Part shown: positions 1 to 13,860 of the stretch, piece after piece | Layout of the letters: each line of letters starts with the position of its first letter | How positions within the stretch are numbered: the stretch's first letter is position 1 | Notes under the pieces: generated by a model | Database searches by the model: none | What the model was told of the DNA's origin: nothing | Seen by the model: only the letters and a program-made list of their open reading frames with translations | Assembly (NCBI GenBank): GCA_905250125.1 | Contig: CAJNOL010000714.1 | Coordinates: forward strand, 1 to 64,000 | DNA length: 64,000 bases | Reading direction: 5' to 3' | Source: Rotaria sordida | Taxonomy: Eukaryota; Rotifera; Eurotatoria; Philodinida; Philodinidae | Position numbers and translations under genes: made by a program

Positions 1-1072
1 CAACACATAACACATAGAGAAAAATCGTAGCTTGTTGCTAAAATCGTTAGATCAGAGATTGCTTTAGTTCAATTATGATGATATAATTGTTACTTTTTCA
101 TGAAGCAAATAAATTTTAATATCATCTTATAGTTTTCTTAAGAAAACTTAATTGAGTTTTTTTTTTTTCGCAAAGACCTAGCGAATAAAACCCTACTGCA
201 TGTTTGTTTTTCAACTTTGTAGATGTTAAAAACAATACAAATCTTTAATTACAGAGAAACATCACATTTCAACGCCTCCTGATCAGATCTGCATTGATTT
301 TCGTGTACATTTTACTTAAGAAGTTTATAGAATGATCGCAAGGCATAATATTAAGAATTAAAAACTAAAACAAAATTCATTTTATATAAATAAACTATTC
401 TAATAAATGAAACACAATTAAATGATGAACAATTTGATGAGTTATTTGTAGAATTTCAGATCTCATTTCCTAAATAATGTTCAAAGATAATAACTAAATT
501 GTATGAGAAATATTTGAAATTTAACTTAGATTGATCGATGTAAAAATCAAAGAAGTTCGATTTCTAAGAAAATATAGTATCCTAAGAATAAATATATATT
601 CTTAAGTTTATTATTTTCTCTAGTCTTTTATATCTACAATTAAAGAAACTAATCAACATATCAAGAAATCAAAAATAAAAAAAGGATTATATTTGAAAAT
701 CATTATTCATTCTCTTCTAACCTTGTATCCATTAATTACTTAATCAAATTGCTATAGCATTTAATACTGAAAATTTTTTTTCACGACTAAATTTTATATT
801 TGATGTAACATTGTTTCTTCTTCTGGTTCCATCGATCAAAATCCCGATAATGTTTGTTTACTTTTTTTTTGTCTACATTTCATTAGTCTATTCATATAAA
901 AAATCATATTTTGATAAATATATGTCTCATAAAATGACTATCCACCTTGGTAATCATCTTGATCATTCGAGTGTATCGAACAGTGAGTGTTTGTTTATTC
1001 AAAGAAATGAGTCTACAATGTTAGTCGACACAAAATAATTAGATATTTTATCCTTCGACATCACGTTGCAAT
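1..1072. other. AT-rich noncoding stretch
   Basis: No gene could be supported. An open frame at 811-1038 is hydrophobic and low-complexity, has no ATG start and no splice partner, so it was not called. Confidence 0.5.
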
Positions 1073-4000
1073 ATGTCACTTTTAAAATGCTGTACAATTC
1101 GTCGTAAAAGAGCCGTTAAAAACCTATATGATGAAAAAAATATCGATAATAATGTTGATACACAGCGAGAAAACGAAGAAGAAATAGGAAAATATAAAGA
1201 TCATGATGCCAACGATGAAAACGAAAATGATGGGACAAAATTGATTTATTTTGCTTGTGAAACACCAAAGCAACATATTATCGACATACTTCGGTCAATA
1301 AGAAGTACTCCTAAATCACTCAAATATTGCGTGATTGAATAGGAGATATTTCACACATTATTTTCTTCCAACACAAACATGTTTAACTTCTAAATACTCG
1401 AGTAAAGAAACTTTTAAAATCGAAATATATTTTTTTGAATAGTATTGACTCAACTAATCAACATACATATCTAACTTTGTTACGAATCATCTGTTTCATA
1501 CACTATTTAAATATCTGTCTTGCATTTACAACATAGTCTAAATAAATAATCATAATCTACTATTCTTCTATTCAACTATTTTCCATGAAATAATAGCTAA
1601 TTGCTGCTTTCCAGTTTATCTACTTTTATTAATAATGTTATCATTTATTGTTATTCCTTGAATAACAGATGATAAGATATAATATAATAGAACATGTGGT
1701 TTTTATATCGAAATTATCAAAGCGCAAAATTGCTAAATAAGGACAAGTAATTCCAATTGACAAAAAAATTATGAAATCGGAAGTATTTTCATAAAGATCA
1801 ATACATATATATATATTATTTATCACTTAGATATTGCATACTATTACATATGAACAAAGATGTACATAATTTATTACTTATGTAAAGCATTTACAGACAT
1901 AGGCGGTGAAACATTTTGAATTTAGGACAGATTAAACAATCTTTATAAAACTCCTATTGGAAAATTACGAATAATTAGGATGAGAGAGAGACGAATCAAT
2001 TTATACTATTGAGATGAAACACCATTAGTTCTTCTTTCTATGAAGTTGATATAGTTCTAAAAAACAATTCGTTTCTTTTATCGACAAAATATGCTCTCGA
2101 AGACACACATGTCAACATTTGTATTTCTTTAATCTGAACTCTTGAAAGAAAAGTTTTTGATCTACTTTACAGAAAACAGAATAATGGTCACCCTTCATGT
2201 CTACTTAGTCTGAAAAGGACTAATCAAATTTTCGATATAGCAAACTTTATTCATACTTAAATCTTGGAATTGATCATATAGTTTTCGATTTGACTCATTG
2301 AGGTTAGTTAATTTTTATATAAAGTTTTTTTTTTCAAAGCATCTAACTAAATAATAATTATAGACATTTACTGTGGAAAAAGAATGTATTGATTATATGA
2401 CATTAATAACTGATAAAATTTTTCTTATCATTGATGGTTTACCATCGACGAGTTTTATTGTAGCTATTGAACCATTAAAACAAATTGATTCAGTATTTTT
2501 TTATTCTCCAACATCTGATTCAATTGATGATATTAGCAAACAACAACAACATAGTTATCTTGTTTATTTATGTGAAACTGAAGGAACACTTATAGATAGT
2601 ATAAGAAAATCTCGTGAAGAACTTGATAAACATATAGCTGCGCTGAGTATATATAATAAGAAAGACAAAGCAACACGAGATCTTTCAAAAGAAGCTGGTT
2701 CATTGTTATTTTTTGAATTATTTAAAAATCTATTAAAAAATATGCCTAAAACAAATGAAGCCAAAAAAACTATGGTTACAACATGTCGAAATTATTATCG
2801 TGGAAATTTAACTGAATTAGCAAATATTGATGAATTTAATCGAACGTATAAATCAACTGATGCTATACCATGGCATATAAAAGACACATTTATTAATAAG
2901 TAAGATTATTAAAAATATACAAAATATTTATAAATATGTTTCTTTTATATTTAGATTTATTAATAAAGCACTTCGTACAGAAGATGTTAGTGTTTTATAT
3001 CAATTTCGTTTTTATATTATGGATTTAAGTGAACAACTAGAAATGAAATTTTTAGAACTTAAAAAAAAACAGAAAGATGTTCTTCGACTTTATCGATATT
3101 CACAATTAAATTGTAATGAAGTAAAAAATTTTCAAAGTAATATTGGAAATTTAATATCAACAAATGAATATTTATCAACAAGTAGTCAACGTTCAGTTGC
3201 ATATGATTTTGCAATAAAATCACCTAAAAAAGATGGTTTTGAACGAGTTTTATTTGAATATCAAGTTGATTTGAATATTGTTCAAACAATCGTTATTGCT
3301 GATGTTCGAGAATATTCAACATTTCCTGAACAAATTGAATTTCTAGTTGATATTGGTAAGAAAAGTTTATTTTTTCGATGCTATGCTCTTTTTTCTAACT
3401 CTAATTTGAATAATTCAATGTTCAATTTGAAGATTTATTCTTGTCATTCAATCTATTAAAATACTTAGATTGAGATAGTTATTTATTATAATATTCAATG
3501 CCTCTTATTACAACGTTTGAATAAAGTAATTATTTTGAAAAAAATCAAAAAATAATTACTATTCTATAATATAAAAAAAATTGTAAGAAAATGTGTGACA
3601 TAGGATGTTCAAATAGATAACAATGGATTTATATAGAAAAGTAGTATCTTTAGTGTCTATCAAGTATTCTACTAACTAAACCTAGAAGTTCTATTTTCAA
3701 GAATTGTGTTTAATTAAAGTTAGTCACTATTTTATCGCCTGCATCTATATTGATATCAACATTTTTTTTCTTTTGTTGTCGATTTCTCAATAATACTTTG
3801 CATTTTTTTAATATGATATATAGATTTCTTTGACGAAATATCATCATTAATAAACTTTCTTAATATCTATGAATAAATATGCTTCTTTGTTTGACTATCT
3901 TGACTTATAGTCGTCATGCTTAGTATCATCGTTAGTAAAATTTCAGCTTATAAACCAATGACACATTACTATGTGTACAGTAAACACGCAAACAAAAAGA

Positions 4001-5249
4001 ATATAAGAAAAAAAAAGATACGACAAGAGTCACATATGTATAAAATTATGAATCATTTCTATTTACTAATTGATGACGTCCTTTAAAAACAAGATTAATT
4101 ATAATGAGGCGAAGCTTCTGTATGATCATAGTTATAATAGATAATAAATACCTTTTATTGTATGGAAAAAGAATATCAAAACTGGAAAATTCTTTCGTTG
4201 TGTAATCTAATTTAATATCTTATAAACGAAATTCTTGTTTTCTTTTATATAGGAGCAGTTTTTCAAATTGATTCATGTCAATACAATGTCGAAGAAGATT
4301 TATGGCATGTTCAAGTTCATGCAACTGATCAAGATACTGATTTAGCTGCTGAATATATGGAATATCAAAAGAAAAAAATGGTTGAATCAAATATAGTTCT
4401 AATGTTTGGTAATTTACTTCTTGAAATGGGTGAATATGCTAAAGCTGAAGCATATTTTGATACAATTCTTAATTCTTCAAATCCAAATGATGAAGAAATT
4501 GCTTGTATATTTTTTAATTTTGGTCGTACACATCAATTAAAAGGTGATTTTAATCGTGCAATAAATTGTTATAATCGTGCATATAATTTACATATGAGTG
4601 CTCAACCAAAACGTTTAGCAAGTGCAGGAAAAACTTTGAATGGTCTTGGAATTGTTTATAATGAACAAGGACGACAAATAAAAGCAGAAGAATGTTTTCA
4701 ACGAGCTATGAAATTATATAAAAAAAGTATTCCAAAAAAACATGTTGATGTTGCTGCAACATTAATTAATTTGGGTACTATTGATTGTGATCGACAACAC
4801 GTAAGATGATAAAAACAACAAGAGATTTTCAAATAAATCTAAATTTCTTTTTTTTTTCTTTGCACTTTGTTTAGTATGATGAAGCAATAGTTAAATATCG
4901 TAAAGCAAAAAAAATTTATGATAGTTCTCTCCCATCTTGTCATCCAAATCATGCAATAATAAGAGTTAATTTAGGTAACGTTTATTTAGCTTCTAGAGAT
5001 TACTCAAAAGCTTGTGAAGAATATGAAATTGCATTGAAATTACAACAACAAACATTATTAAACGATCATCCATATATAGCTCGTACATTACATAATCTTG
5101 CAGTTGTTCAAACACATCTAGGAAATATTGAACAAGCAAAACAATATTTAGAACGAGCAGAAGAAATAGCTGGTCATACATTATCATCAAAACATCCAGT
5201 TGTGTCTTCAATTCGAAAAACAAAAGCTCTAATGGCAGAAGAAAATTGA
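1073..5249 (+). CDS. ADP-ribosyltransferase (ART) domain protein with C-terminal TPR repeats
   Basis: Five exons: 1073-1330, 2364-2899, 2955-3355, 4253-4800 and 4875-5249. Phases agree throughout and give about 705 residues. The first exon and its GTGATT donor are the least certain part. An N-terminal region (about residues 50-180) is of the type that precedes ART domains in bdelloid proteins. The ART domain then shows R312 (LYRYSQ), the STS triad 339-341 (EYLSTSSQ) and a turn motif PEQIEFLVDIG with E393 as the likely catalytic glutamate, i.e. the R-S-E class. The residue two before E393 is Gln (Q391), giving QxE rather than ExE. From about residue 430 to the end there are kinesin-light-chain-like TPRs (for example AINCYNRAYNLH, AEECFQRAMKLY). 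The expected role is NAD-dependent mono-ADP-ribosylation of a protein target, with TPRs as partner-binding modules; the target is unknown. No signal peptide is seen. Introns are 55 and 74 bp, plus two long ones (about 1,030 and 897 bp) in which no gene is seen. Confidence 0.85.
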
Positions 5250-5407
5250 AGGATACATGAATACACGACATTAAAAAGACTATTTTTATGGTTATTTTAC
5301 ACTTTTCTTATTTATTTATTTATTTTTATAAATATCAATTGTTCAATTTAAAGTTCTCCAAATTTAATATTTGGTTGAATAAAATTCAATATTTTTATAT
5401 GTGAAAA

Positions 5408-6045
5408 TTAATAAATTATATTTTTAATTGTATGTTTATCTTTTAAATATTTCCATTCTTCATCTACAAATCGAATATCATACAAGACCTTAAAAGAATA
5501 AAAAATAAATACATTATTTTAAAATTAAATAAAAATAAAAAGCCAAAGAAATTTTACTTGATATAGTAAAAGACCAACATTTTGAATTGATAAAATCCAT
5601 GCATCTTCATCTTCAGATTCATTATGATGTAAATGCTGCATCTGATTCCTAATTTAAATGGATTGATGATTGAATTTTACCATTTTCATCTAAATTCTCT
5701 CCAATCAATGTATTTTTCTTGAATATTTTCTACTTTAGTTTTTAAGACATTTTCTCGAAAAATTATTATTAAAACAAAAATTTTTCTGATATCTAATGGT
5801 TGTATTTGATATGGAATAATAAGAAGATCATCTTTTAACCAATTAACGTATCCTTCGTCAAATATTTTTGTTGTACCATGACCATGAATTACACATAAAC
5901 AAAGAGATGAACATGATAAAAAACAATCTTGTTTAAATGAATCGTTTTGATTAATATAAATATAATCTGAAAGAAGATTTGAACAATTAGCTGGATAATC
6001 AAGACCCCATGAAGATGATACTATAAATTTCAACGAAGGATTCAT
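5408..6045 (-). pseudogene. small three-exon gene, unrecognised, with an in-frame TGA
   Basis: Exons on the minus strand are 5681-6045, 5558-5648 and 5408-5488. The two introns are short, and the reading phases join cleanly. The last exon reads VLYDIRFVDEEWKYLKDK and ends in TAA; the middle exon contains HNESEDEDAW. An in-frame TGA (5686-5688) sits five bases before the first donor. Either the protein ends there at 119 residues, or a once longer protein of about 178 residues has been lost. The downstream exons still look like coding sequence, which favours a young lesion. No known family is recognised. Its 3' end faces the 3' end of the ART-TPR gene, about 160 bp away. Confidence 0.5.
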
Positions 6046-6075
6046 TTAGTTCTATATTAAAAATTTATAATCTAA

Positions 6076-6229
6076 TCAAATATCTTTTGTTAAGTTGATT
6101 TCTTCGTGTAATTTAGTAGGATGAGATGTTATTGGCACTGAGTTAAACAAAGACATTTCATATGCTGGTGGTCGAACATTTTTACTATATTCATAGAGTT
6201 CACTCGGATTTTTACCAATATGTGCTTCA
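6076..6229 (-). pseudogene. orphan terminal exon, unrecognised
   Basis: An open stretch follows a plausible acceptor (CATATAG). It reads SEAHIGKNPSELYEYSKN near its start and ends with ...NLTKDI and TGA. Codon use resembles the neighbouring genes. No phase-compatible upstream exon was found before the inverted-repeat element at 6352, so the 5' part may have been separated by that insertion. Confidence 0.35.
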
Positions 6230-6351
6230 CTATATGTGAACTATTCATATCTGATACTAACATTTAAAAAAATCAAAGACAGACAATTATAGACTGTAAG
6301 AAATGATCTGATGTAATACCCGTTGATATTTGATGATAATGTTTAGAACAT

Positions 6352-7057
6352 CTACTGTCCATTTCAAAATATAGTGCGCGCCACTGTTTTTCAAATAACT
6401 CAACAACGCAACGAACTAATTACCTACGGTTTTCACCAATCGATAGATGAGACAGGAGGACGTCTTTTCCTCAGATAATGTGTCAGGCGAAATCCTTTTA
6501 AAACTACTCATCTTTGAAAGACATGGAAAAGAATGCGTGAAAATAACCTGCCATCCAGATGAAATTTTTAGTTTGACTTTTGATTTAGATAGAGGGACTT
6601 GAGATCTACAGTTCAAGATACAATACAAATACTTTTCTTATTGCATTCTAACGTTGACCAAATGGAACCATGTATTTACATGCGCAAATAATAGAAAATT
6701 TTACTTATCTTTTACTATGTTTTTGCATTTTTATCATAATAGCTGGACATTTCGATGAAAACGTAAGGAAAAGTAAGGAAGTGAATTGTATCTTGAACTA
6801 TAGATATCAAGTTCCTCTATCTAAATCAAAGGTCAAAATCAAAATTTTATCTGAATGGCAGGTCATTTTCATGAATTCTTTCCCATGTCTTTCAAAGATG
6901 AGTAGTTGTAAAAGGATTTCGCCTGACACATTATCTGAGACAAAGGCGTTCCTCTGTCTCATCTATCGATTGGTGAAAACCGCAGATCACTAGTTCGTTG
7001 CGTTGTTGAGTTATTTAAAAAACAGTGATGCGCACTATATTTTGAAACGGACAGTAG
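6352..7057. mobile_element. inverted-repeat (foldback) element with ~290 bp arms
   Basis: The left arm 6352-6640 and right arm about 6764-7057 are inverted copies with scattered mismatches. Outer termini are CTACTGTCC and GGACAGTAG. The spacer is about 120 bp. No transposase reading frame is present; open frames on each arm are mirror shadows. A target duplication was not evident. It is best read as a non-autonomous DNA transposon (MITE/foldback type). Confidence 0.75.
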
Positions 7058-8193
7058 ACTCGTAAACTCCATAATGATAGTCTTGTAACACGTTGTGCTT
7101 AAAGATACTAGTATATCTATTATATTCGTTCACCGTAATGAATGTAAGCACTGGACATCGAACAAAATGTAACAAATGAATATGTGAAGTTTTTTCACTA
7201 TTCAAAAGTAGCGGACATATATATGTGTTCAAATATCGTCCAGTATAGATATAAAGAAAGGAATAGACCACAGGAAAGACGACAAAATAAATACGAAACG
7301 AAAAAAGAACTCAATGTTTTTTTGAACAGCGATCCAGGACATGAGAAAATACGCTCCAGCTTCATGTTGAAGTTTTTCCAAAATTTAATTAATACTATGA
7401 TCTAACTGTGTTCATTTAGTTAGACAGATGTGTTTATGTAAATAAACTTGTAAATATTCAAACAATAATTGAACTCATATGCATCAATATATAAAAGAGT
7501 AATGGAAAGATGAAACTAGATTTACTCTTATTTCACATTGTGCACAAAAAATAAACATCATCTTTTTTTTTTAGATGTATTTTTGGTCCATTTGATTTTT
7601 TTCTATTTATAATCAATATATCATAGGATGCAATGAAGTTTGCGCTTTCTCACTGTATACTGATTATTAAAAAACGAGTAAGTTAAAGTAGTATAAAATA
7701 AGAAATACATGAGGAGGAAATCAATTGTGGCGCGTTGTAGTTATAAGATTTTCCTTTTATATCCGATAATCGCAAGTAACTGATTCTAATCGGGTCTATG
7801 CTTCCACGAACAAGTAAAATCCTATGAGTGAAACTGTTCGATTCCTATATAATCTGACATGTTCCGATACTAGTAATGGAAAGAATTTTATCATGGAATC
7901 AAGCGTCCTTTATAACACGACGAATTCCAATATTTTTCTGACGTTGAACAGACCTGAATCACGTTGAATACGAAAAGATTCTACCGATCGGATCTTATCG
8001 TTTCCAAAAATATAAATCCGATCGGTTCCTATCATCCTATGGAACCGAATTTAAAATCTGTTTGACGGGATCCAACCTAGCGAGTTGATCTTGGGTTGGA
8101 ATAGACCACAATTTCACAATATACTCGATTATTTTAATAAATAAACAGACTATCGAATTAAAAAGAAAGGTTCAAGTTAATATATGTAGCAAG
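7058..8193. other. noncoding stretch
   Basis: No gene was found. Around 7960-8050 there are self-complementary segments (CCGATCGGATC and GATCCGATCGG-like copies) that look like a decayed inverted-repeat element without clear ends. Confidence 0.4.
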
Positions 8194-11100
8194 TTAACAA
8201 GTTCGTAAAAGAATTTCTACGTAGTCTGCTCCAAAATTAGCAACAACAACGTCCAACAAATTGTCATTATTAAGATCTCCAATAGCTACCGATTGTGGAT
8301 GAGCATTATAATCAATAGAATATGACTTTGGACTTAGGAGCGTTCCATTGCCCATTCCTAAGAATACAAGTATTTTATTGGTGCCAGAAGTAATAACGAC
8401 AATATCCGTGTGATTGTCTTTGTTCAAATCATCACTAATAATAGAAGATGGAGCAGAACTAATTCCAGTTGAATATGTTGTTATAACAGCAAAACTTTCA
8501 TTTTTATATCCGAAGAGAATACAAATAGTGTTTGAGTTAGAATTAGCCACAGCAATATCTAGTTGATTATCATTGTTAATATAACCTACAGTTATTGAAA
8601 CTGGACCTGAATTCTTTCCAATTGAATAAGTTTTTTGTTGATTAAATGTTCCACCGCCTCTACCAAGAAGAATACCAATATTGTTAGTACCAGAATTAGC
8701 TACTGCAATATCTATTTGATGATCGTCGTTGAAATCTCCAACAGCAACTGAACTAGGAAGAGAACCATTGCCAGTTGAGAAGCGCCATGGTGTTACAAAC
8801 CTTTCACTTCTATATTGAAACATGATAAATATATTGCACCTCTGATAGTTATTGATAGCAAGATCTACTCGACCATCATTATTAAAGTCACAAATTGCAA
8901 TGGAGGACCGTACTGAGGATGAGCCAGCTGAGTAGATTGTCGGTATTGTGAAATAATGATCACCAAATCCAAAAAGTATATAAACTACATTAATTTCTTG
9001 ACCAGTACTAGTAACAAGAATATCAAGTTTTGTGTCATTGTTTACATCATAAACGAAGATCGACTGAAAAGATGATAAAAAGTCAATCGCATACTTAAAT
9101 TCTAACTCAAGAACGCCATTACTACTACCAAAATATATAGCAATGGTGAATTCATTCCGATTGGCAACAACAATATCCATCCAACTATCTTTATTGAAAT
9201 CTCCAACAGCAACCGAACATGGACTAGAATTATTTCCAGTTGAATAACTTATTACATTCTTAAAAGTACCATTACTATATCCAAAAAGTATACCAATATT
9301 ATTTGCGTTAATGTTTGCGACGACTATGTCTAGTATATGGTCGTTGTTAAAGTCATTAACCGTTACCCATACTGGGGAAGATCCAGTAGGCATTGCATAT
9401 GATATTTGTCCTGCAAAGGTTCCATTGCCATATCCTAGAAAAATACCTATATTGTCCGTATCTCTGTTGGCAACAACTATGTCTGATATATTGTCTTTAT
9501 TAAAATCACCAATTGCAACCGAAACTGGAGATGATGAATTGCCCGTTTCATATGTTATTTGACTGCCGAAACTCCCACTTCCATCTCCTAGAAATATACC
9601 AATATTATTCGTGCCTGAATTGGCAACGACAATATCGAGCTGAGAATCGTTATTAAAATCGTCTACAGCAATTGAAATTGGTGCCGAGAGGGGACCCGTC
9701 GAATGTGAAATTTGTTTTCCGAATGTGCCATTCCCATATCCTAAATAGATTCCTATGTTATTAGTATTGGAATTAGCAACGACAATATCACATTGATGAT
9801 CGTTGTTGAAATCACCTGCAACAATATATGATGGAAATGGAAGTATTTCTGGTATATAGATAGTGTAGTTGGTAAACGTGATATAGTCAAAAGCAATAAA
9901 CACTGCTATTTCATTTGTACCTTGATTAGCAACGGCAATATCTGTCCAACTATCATTGTTAAAATCACTAACAGCAATTGAACTAGGAGATGATCTAGGA
10001 CCAGTCGAATGTGTTGTTGCTGTGTTAAATGTCCCATTACCTAATCCAAGAAATATATTTATAACATCATTTCGAAAATTGGCGACAACAATATCTAATC
10101 GATTGTCTTTATTAAAATCGGCAGTAGTCACAAATTGTGGACGTGAATTAAAACCTGTCGAATATGTAACTTTATTCATAAAAGTTCCTTTATCGTAACC
10201 TAGAAATATTTCTATATTATCATTGCCTGAATTAGCTACAACAATATCCAAATGATTATCATTGTTGAAGTCACCTACAGCAACTGAATATGGATGTGAA
10301 CCAGAACCAGTTGTATAACTTGTTTCAGTTGCAAAATCTACATCATAATAGACGAGAAATACAACAACATTGTTTGCGTATCTATTGCTGACTACAATGT
10401 CTTGTTGTTTATCATTGTTGAAGTCACCAAAGGCAAGATAATATGGAAAAGAGAAAAATCCAGTTGAAAATGTCTTTTGTGCTGCGAAAGATCCATTTCC
10501 AAAACCCACAAATATTCCTATATTATAAGCAAATACGTTAGCCACTACAATATCCAATAGAGTATCGTTGTTAAAATCACCTAGGATAACAGACCATGAA
10601 AGTGATCCATCACCAGTAGAATATTTTGTTATACTTCCATAACTCCCATTGCCATATCCCAAAATTACACCTACATTGGAAGGCACAGGACTACAATAAA
10701 CAATATCCAGTCGATGATCGTTGTTTATATCACCAATGGCAACAGAAGTCGGATTATCATCACCAGTGGAAATAAACATCGAAAGAAGAAACGATCCATT
10801 ACCAAATCCCAGAAGAATAGCTATGTCATTAGAACCTGCATCAGCCGTGACAATATCTAATATATTGTCACTATTGAAATCACCTACTCCGACAGACGTT
10901 GGAGTGGAATCATTCTTAATTAGAGATGTTATTACATTTGTAAACGTTCCATTACCATAATTCAAGAAAATACCCACACTATTATTATAAGTATTAGCTG
11001 TGACAATATCAAGATATTTATCGTTGTTGAAATCACCAACATTGATCGAGTTAGGTGTAGAATCGATCCCAGTTGAATACATATTTCCATATCTGAATGA

Positions 11101-13860
11101 TCCATTCCCATATCCGAGTAAGATACCTATTTTGCTTACACCTGACATAAGGAAAACAATATCAAGTTGATTGTCGTTGTTGAAATCACCGATAGAGATG
11201 AATTGCTCTTTAGAGCCCTTTTCTGTATCATATATTTGTAGATTTTTAAAAGTTCCATTACCAAAATTAATAAATACACCAATATTGTTGCTTTTAGAGT
11301 TAGCAACAGCAATATCTAGATGATTGTCATTATTAAAATCGCCAACAGCGACGGAATATGGTTCCGAATTTACCCCAGTTAAATACGTCATTTGACTTGT
11401 AACAGGATAAAGTGCGTATGCAGTAAGTATAAGAATACTATCAGTACCATTATTTGTGATAGCAATATCTGGTTTCTTGTCATTATCAAAATCAGCAATG
11501 GCAATAGAACATGGATCAGAATTTAATCCGGTTGAATGTGTCATTAAGAGAGAAAAGCTTCCGTTACCAACTCCTTTAAATATAGTTATTTTTTCGTTTT
11601 CTGAATTCACAACGACGATGTCTAAGTGAGTGTCATTGTTAAAATCATAAACAGCAATAAACTTGGGATGAGAATTAGAGCCTGTTAAAAATGGTATCAT
11701 ATTGATAAAAGTTCCGTTCTCATATCCCAGGAAAATACCAATATTGTCAGTACCAGAATTAGCGATAGCAATATCCAATCTATTGTCCTTGTTAAAATCT
11801 CCAACAGCTATTGAGCTTGGATGAGAACCCTTTCCAGTTAAATATGTTTTACTTTCAAAAGTTCCATTTTCATTTGCCATGAGTATAGCTAAATTACTGG
11901 TACCATAGTTGACTACGGCAATATCAAATTGATTGTCATTGTTAAAATCAGCAATAATAAGTGAATATGGAATAGAATCATAGCCCATATCATAGATTGT
12001 TTCAATTCGAAAAGATCCATTATTATAACCTATCAATATAGTAACTGTTGAAGTGCCATAATTGACTACAGCAATATCTAGTTGATCGTCTTTATTAAGA
12101 GTTCCTATGGCTAATGCCAAAGGACGAGCAGAACCAAGTGAAATCGTTGTTTGATTTGCAAAATGTCCGTTACCATAACCTAACAACACACCTATACTAT
12201 GACTGCCATAGTTGGCAACAACAATATCCAGATTATTGTCTTTGTTTAAGTCTTCCACAGCAACTGAATATGGACTAGATCCAACTCCAGTCGAGTATGT
12301 GATTTGACTAGTAAAAGTCCCATTTCCATAGTTTAGAAAAATACCAACATTATCACTACCAGAATTAGCAACTACAATATCCTGATGTCCATCATTATTA
12401 AAATCGCCAACAGCAACATGTTGCGGACGTGAATCATAGCCAATTTGACGTTGAGCCGATCGCTCGAAGGTTATTTCACATGTATTATCTAAATATCATA
12501 AAAGCAATGTTAATAAGAACTAAGTTATTGTTTTACGTCCTATTTATGATTTTTTTTTTTTTAAGAGACTACCTTTATGAAATATTTTGCACAAATATTG
12601 CTTCAAAAGTCAGAGTATATACGAAAGTAAGTGATCTTGGATCAAATTACTTTTATCAAATTTGAAAGAAATATTTTAGAAAAATATAGTACTTAAGAAT
12701 CATAGCATGAGATTGTGAAATGATTATTGATCGATGATCAAACTTTAATTTAGCAAATATGATATAAATAAAATTATAATAGATACTTTTAAAAAGTTTA
12801 TTTTTGCCTTTCTCGTTGCCCATTTATTTGGTATGAGTCATGCTCAACAATTTATTACTATCATTTCATTAGATATCCGTCTCTCTCTGTATGTCATTTG
12901 AAATTATTGTCCAATTTTTTTAAAATGTCAATCACCATTTTTTGAATAACTCACAATTACTTCTGACCATCGAGTTCGAATTTTCGTCATTAGTAAGAGC
13001 AACTGAGAGCCCATTAATCTATATAAAATTCATAAGATTCGAAGAAGTTTTTCGTGACTGTTTTCAAACGCACATCTTTTTCGTTGTCTATTTTTATGAG
13101 TTTTCATAATAACCTACGCTCAAATTATACCAAATTCTATACCGAAAAGTCCTTTGTTAATAAGAAAATTTTCATATTTTTCTTTAGTTTAATACTTCAA
13201 AAGAATAGTTTGAAATATAAAAAGTCTACCGAGATTAGAACACTTTTTGAACTAGAATTTGGTATAATTTGAGCGTAAGTTGTTATGAAAACCGTCTTTA
13301 ACTCTCATGAATATTATATGGATTGATAACCACTCACTTGCTTTTTCTAATAACGAAAATCTGAACTCGAAAGTTAGAAGCGATCATGAGTTATTCAAAA
13401 AATAATGGTTGACACTTTAAAAAAAGACAACATTGATTGTATATACTCATGGTGTTGCAACGATGATGTATCATTTGATCTTTTTTTACTTAGAGAGTCA
13501 CTTGTACATTAAGAAAAAAAGAACATACTTGTGTTTTTGCGTAAAGTCAAACAAACTGTAAGTACACCAACAGTTATTGATAAACTTGTGAATATAGCAA
13601 ATGCACATACACCTTTACAAGATCGAGATTTTGACCAACATAATGTTTTCCTATGAGGATAATAAATAAATGATGACAATGAAAATTAATGAAAACAAAG
13701 AAAGATACTGATTTGTTGTAATATATTCCGACTCTGTCTCGTTGTCATCAACTGGATCTGATATACTGTTTGTATATTGTTGAGAATCCACAGGAGAACT
13801 ATGTTTGATCTCTAAGTTCGCGACTGTTATAGTATCGTTTTCCATGGAATTAATATTCAT
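8194..13860 (-). CDS. single-pass membrane protein with 28 FG-GAP/VCBS-like propeller repeats
   Basis: Exons on the minus strand are 13709-13860, 13529-13650 and 8194-12488, joined in phase. They give 1,522 residues and a TAG stop. The first intron is 58 bp; the second is about 1,040 bp and holds an inverted-repeat element. Residues 1-60 are polar. A hydrophobic helix follows (about 65-87, GVCAFAIFTSLSITVGV...), then basic residues, and the rest is repeats. I count 28 units of about 48 residues with the core DFNNDNxLDIVVAN and GxGNGTF. The DxNxDxxxD loop is the calcium-binding type seen in integrin-alpha/VCBS propeller blades. The protein is probably anchored once in the membrane with the propellers outside, in adhesion or ligand binding; this is inference. 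Many NGT/NGS sequons fit an extracellular location. A few blades have degenerate loops (for example near 11430 and 8860). Confidence 0.9.
12908..13432. mobile_element. inverted-repeat element inside intron 2 of the FG-GAP gene
   Basis: The left arm (about 12908-13138) and right arm (about 13254-13432) pair over most of their length. Shared segments include TTTTTTGAATAACTCA and TACGCTCAAATTATACC, read on opposite strands. The left arm has about 50 extra bases. No coding capacity was seen. It lies wholly within the 1,040 bp intron and largely explains its size. Confidence 0.7.

Noticed and set aside
7740-8110. Possible further inverted-repeat element
   Set aside because: Only short self-complementary segments; no matching ends could be defined.
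9311-10960. Plus-strand open frames of about 80 residues
   Set aside because: Mirror shadows of the repetitive minus-strand FG-GAP exon.
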